Of a stretch of DNA of 64,000 bases, positions 60,102-64,000 are shown piece by piece; positions within the stretch are counted from its first letter, which is position 1, and every line of letters begins with the position of its first letter. Source of the stretch: Ceratobasidium sp. AG-K (Eukaryota > Basidiomycota > Agaricomycetes > Cantharellales > Ceratobasidiaceae); assembly GCA_037039685.1 (NCBI GenBank), contig JAWNGF010000016.1, forward strand, positions 186,001-250,000, read 5' to 3'. A model generated the notes under the pieces. It made no database searches, was not told where the DNA came from, and saw nothing but the letters and a program-made list of their open reading frames with translations. Position numbers and translations under genes: made by a program.

Positions 60102-63100
60102 TAGAGATGTCACACGGGCCCCTAGTGTCTGACCCTCTGCCTGGACCGTCCCTTGGACCGTGCACATTCATAGAGGGTTCCACACGGGACCGTGCTGACC
60201 CGTGGTCCCACGGATCCGCGGGTCGCATGTAATACACGGGTCGCACGGGTCACACGGGTCGCACAAACCACGGGACCGCGGTTCTGTGAGTATTTGCACT
60301 CCCACACTGCGGTTTGTTTGGCCCATGGGTTTGTACTGGGAGGGTACTCTCCCCTGAGAACTAGTTACCCTTCAGTCCATAGGTACTCGCGGTCTTAGAC
60401 AGGCTGCTGTGACATGCCACACTCAGCTGTACATAAGTATATCGGGCTCACACGAAAGCTACGTGAAAAACATATGTATTATACCAAAAACTATGTATAA
60501 CAAAGCGAGGGCATCTACAAACACAACGAGGATCCACGAACTAACATCAGTCATCTAAGTCATCAACATCGATGTCGGACGAGGGATCCAGCATCTCCTC
60601 ATCATCGGTCTCCTCGTCGGATGGCTCATCCTCTGACTCCGCCCCAGCAGCAAGTGCCGCCGCCTCGGCTTCTGCGGCCTGCAGCTGGGCTTTTGCAGCC
60701 TTTGCTCGGGCAGTCGCCTGGGCTTTCTCCCGCGCTCGTTGGTGGGCCTTTGCGAGAATCCCCGGCGGAACAATGTTTGCCTGCGAATACGCACCCAGGG
60801 ACGCAGTCGATTGAATTGTATACGCGGACATCCGGTGGCGACGCTTGCTGACCAAGTTGCTAACGAACGAGAAGGCACGCTCAACTTCTACGCTCGTAGC
60901 TGTCACATTAATGAGCATGATGGCAGAAACAACATGAGATCAATGCGACGTACCAGGTGCCCCGAGCACATCCAATGCCATCTGTGTGAGCCCGTTGTGC
61001 TCATCGCCGGCGAGCCGTTGCGCGTACCACCAAGCAAGAGGGTTTACAGGCCGGACACGGCCACCCTTGGTCCGCTCAAGCGTTGGTTTCCCTGAGAGAA
61101 CGGTTTAGTTCTAGGAAACCACATCAACACGCAACTTACCAGTAATGAAACTTGTAACGGGGTCAACTGGTTTGTCGTTATTGTTGGCCAGCGACCCGTA
61201 GATGTTGTCGGCGAACGACTGCGCGGCGGAATGGCGGAGTGTTAGCACCAGACATGAATACAGGGTATGGACTCACAGAGTACCCAAACTGGGAGTGTGA
61301 CGACACATCGTCACTGGCGCCATAATCGTTCGGTTTGTAGAACTTGTTCCAGTAGTCCAGCGCAATGCTACTTGCCTCCTCAATCCATTCGGATTGCCAA
61401 TCGAGGCGTACAAGGTATGCCTGTCGGTTTGATGGATGCAGCACTAAAAGTAGGTCAGTACGTGGGTGAAATAAGATACGGAAAACAAACAAATTGCGAG
61501 TTGGTACAAATGCGAAGAGTCCGAGATTGCATAATACTTGTTAAGCTTCAAGCACGCTCGATTTGCTGCGTGGCGAGCCCAAAGCGGGAGGCGTTGGTCC
61601 TCGGTCATGTTTGAGTACTCGTGGTTGAGGCTGTCGTAATGTACGAGTACGTCCGCCAGCATGGGAACATTCGACCATGACATGATTTCGGTCAACGTTG
61701 TGAGCGGCTGCAATAAAACCTAAATAAATAGAATACAATTGACGAGGAGAAACGAACTTACAAGCAGGAGCTGGAGTAGGAGCTTCATTGCCTTGAACTC
61801 CTCCCTCGTGAGGCGCTTTTTGAGTGGGACCTCACCCGTTTTCTGGAATGTCAGACTATGAATAACTGTGAGTATCCCCGAGCTATGTATACATAAGTAA
61901 TCAACTTACATGCCATCTTCAAGCCGCACTGCATCCTCGATCATCATGGCCGTTGAATTCCACCGGGGGGCAACATCGCGCTGCACATTGTGCGGTGTCG
62001 GGAGCTCGAGCTGAATGCAATGGTCCTGGAACTCAGTTCGAAAGCGAGGAGAGAACTGGAGCTTGCGGGCGAGCCACGCAATCTGGCCGTGTGTGAGCGG
62101 TGTGGCCAACAAAAAAAAAAGAGGACAGGTACCTTGTACAGCACCTTCAGCGCGCTCCGTAGCTCCTTTTCCTCGCATGAGCCCGCTGGCATCTCCGGCA
62201 CGAAGATATCCAAGACATCCTCGTCGTCCTCGTCGTCCTCGTCTTCATCTAGCGTGCGTGAATGGGCCGTGCCGTCATCCTTGCCCGTCTCATCCTAAGA
62301 CAACCCGTTTGATCAAGTGAATTCGAAATGAGCAGGGGCACAATGTCACATACCTCGGCATTGAAGTCCAGGTCTTCATCCACGTCCTCACCGTCAGTCT
62401 CAAAGTCATCCGCCTCGTCCAAGCTTGATAGGCCGCCATCGAGCTCCGCATTGTCATTGCCGGTCTTTTTGTCAGCTTCGGCACGTTTTTGCACAAAGGG
62501 TGCAGTGATGGCCTGGTGCTCGTCAGTGAAGAACCGATGGGAGAGGAAACGAGGTGGGAGGGGACAAAGTTGGACGGGCTCGGTCCACGACTCAAGCCTG
62601 CTAAGTCGGAAACACGTACCTTCGATGTCAAATTCAGTATGTGGGGGCATCAGCAAAAACCCGCCAGGATTTGGAGTGCTTTGAAGTGATATGGGAAACC
62701 AGCTATGCTTTGGGTGATTTGGAGCGCTTTGGAGCACTCCAAATTCCAGGGTTTGGATTTCTGCTACTCCAAAGACCCTGAAATCCGAATTGGTGGAATT
62801 GAAATGGCTTGAAAGCGCTCCAAACCACTGTAACCATAGTCCCTTTCCAAAATCACTCTAAATCACTCTATATCCCATTGGGTTTTTGCTGATGGGATGC
62901 AATGGATCCGAGCAACGGGACCGGTAAGCTGTTTCATCTTGAACTTCTTGAAACGGTCCATCATGCCGCCGTTGTTTGAGGCGTTATCACATATGACCCC
63001 CCACACCTAGTTGGTCGAGTTCAGTCGATAGGTTGCAAAGACCCATAGCTACACTCACCCGGTCTTGAATACCGAAGTGTGTCAATACCTGGTAAACGGT

Positions 63101-63660
63101 ATTTGCAAGCGCGACGCTTGTGTGTTTCCCGGAAAAGCTAGAGAATACAAAGGTCACTAAGTGGCAATAAATTGTGCGGGGTACGTACCTGAGACATTCG
63201 AGAACAAAACGCTCCATCTGGAGCGAGTTCTCTTTCACTGTGGGGTGGAAAATGACAATGCCAAGATAGTTGTGACCGTTCCCGGACTGGCACAAATCAA
63301 GCGCGATATGCAAAGCCCCAACAATATTCTAGTGAGGGAGGTCGTCAGTATGCAAATGGTCGTGCTCACTCAGGGACGCACCAAAAGCATTGTTTTGATT
63401 ACTTTCTGCGTCATTTGATACATCACCGCTATGTCTTTGACTAGAGTCGTACGATGCGGGAGCATCTTAACGACCGCATTAGGCATAAGTTTATGAAGCT
63501 GTCACCAAATCAGCGATATAAGTATGCGGCTTGAGTATCGGACTCACGTAACGATCGTCAACGGTGCCAAACAAGCGGCCGTCCTTGGAGATCCAAAGGG
63601 CGGCTGTCGTAAGCTTCTTCTAGGTGGCTATGAGACCAGCCGCAATGGAGAGTGGACGGC
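60102..63660 (-). mobile_element. hAT-superfamily DNA transposon with broken transposase
   Basis: One end is at 60102 with TAGAGATGTCACACGGGCC, a typical hAT terminal sequence, preceded by GTCCGTAG as possible 8-bp target duplication. Subterminal CACGGGTCGCACGGGTC-like repeats fill 60160-60290. Transposase pieces on the minus strand: VICDNASNNGGMMDRF (about 62950-62999, catalytic Asp), RIHCIP, CIQLELPTPHNVQRDVAPRW, NVPMLADVLVHYDSLNHEYS, WIEEASSIALDYWNKFY, and the C-terminal dimerisation block SVEVERAFSFVSNLVSKRRH (about 60840-60890), then an Ala-rich and acidic tail. The other end was not found; the N-terminal part may be replaced by the unrelated repeat-rich sequence after 63660. A nested MITE breaks the gene. 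Confidence 0.85.
62648..62894. mobile_element. 247-bp MITE nested in the hAT transposase
   Basis: Perfect 15-base terminal inverted repeats, CATCAGCAAAAACCC at 62648-62662 and its complement at 62880-62894. The inner sequence is also imperfectly palindromic, with repeated TTTGGAG(T/C)GCTTT and CACTCTAAATCACTCTA-like motifs. It has no coding capacity. It splits the conserved transposase motif between RIHCIP and HILNL, so removal of the element would rejoin a canonical hAT block. The target duplication is not clear. Confidence 0.8.
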
Positions 63661-64000
63661 ACTAAGACCTAAGTGACCTCTTGAACCGCAACACACTTAA
63701 GCGTCTGTAGGCTCTTGAGGGTAGGGGTGGTTCTAAGTGTCACTCAGAGGGGATGTTTTGACAAGACAAAACAAGCTGGGGTTACCAGGCTTGTTGGTCC
63801 TCTATATATATTCAAGAAGTGGCCGAGTCATACAAGGCGCAGCCACATGAGTCATACAAGACAGCCAGTCAGGAGTGTCCATGTGAGTCATGCTGTATGA
63901 ACAGACATGACTCGTACAAAGCACAGCCGCGTTACACAATGTAACAGAACAACCACAAGAAGGTGGCAACGCGGCAAACAGAAACAGAAACACAAGACAA
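63661..64000. repeat. Repeat-rich sequence, possible start of another element
   Basis: The motif GAGTCATACAAG(G/A)C recurs at about 63826 and 63848, and related inverted forms (GACTCGTACAAAGC) at about 63908. A TATATATATTC TATA-like stretch is at about 63803. It might be part of an LTR, but no paired copy or coding sequence is in the window. Confidence 0.35.

Noticed and set aside
62101..62120. Run of A bases in the hAT element, considered as a retroposed poly(A) tail
   Set aside because: It is only about ten bases, lies in an intron-like part of the transposase and is not flanked by a target duplication.

Overview
The window is nuclear DNA from a filamentous basidiomycete, most likely an Agaricomycete close to Rhizoctonia (Ceratobasidiaceae). 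The basis is gene structure (many introns of about 45-60 nt with GT-AG ends, a few GC-AG) and gene families: DUF6535 membrane proteins, TKL-type kinases of the HGDLK kind, and an expanded F-box family whose proteins begin with a 'GYFAYRY'-like motif. The species name is inference. Exon joins below were made by hand from splice signals and reading phase. For every gene reported as complete the summed exons are divisible by three, which supports the models without proving them.

Layout. 1-4.5 kb: two secreted carbohydrate-active enzymes, a CBM21-GH13 alpha-amylase (5' end cut by the window) and a CE12 rhamnogalacturonan acetylesterase. 5-10.8 kb: a large Mus7/MMS22-like replication-repair protein. 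11.4-12.2 kb: a small secreted protein. 14.1-14.9 kb: an Asp/Glu/hydantoin racemase-family enzyme. 15.9-19.9 kb: a DUF6535 membrane protein with a probable 5-nt micro-exon.

20.4-35.5 kb is the most remarkable part. Three ordinary genes lie here on the minus strand: an F-box/WD40 protein, a small CBS-domain protein, and a TPR-J-domain co-chaperone of the DNAJC7/TPR2 type. Around them lie two long genes that fuse a TKL-type protein kinase to the TPR array of the co-chaperone, one on each strand. The TPR exons keep the same lengths and phases as the neighbouring co-chaperone gene, so the fusion arose by DNA-level duplication. One fusion has also captured the tail of the WD40 gene as its stop region. 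The other is followed by the frameshifted start of the lost J domain. Two decayed copies of the CBS gene, with a shared upstream block, mark further duplications. This is local gene shuffling that produced a candidate chaperone-tethered kinase family.

36.1-36.8 kb: cytidine deaminase. 37-43.5 kb: a local family of F-box related genes (one intact, one short, one dead; a second dead copy lies at 57-59 kb). 44-56.9 kb is mainly conserved housekeeping: Arp2, divergent from a Msd1/SSX2IP-like coiled-coil protein; a LUFS/LisH-domain transcriptional regulator; then, all on the minus strand, a SAM methyltransferase, an F-box/LRR protein and a ZNF511-like zinc-finger protein. 59.8-64 kb: the 3' remnant of an M28 aminopeptidase cut off by a hAT transposon, which itself carries a nested 247-bp MITE.
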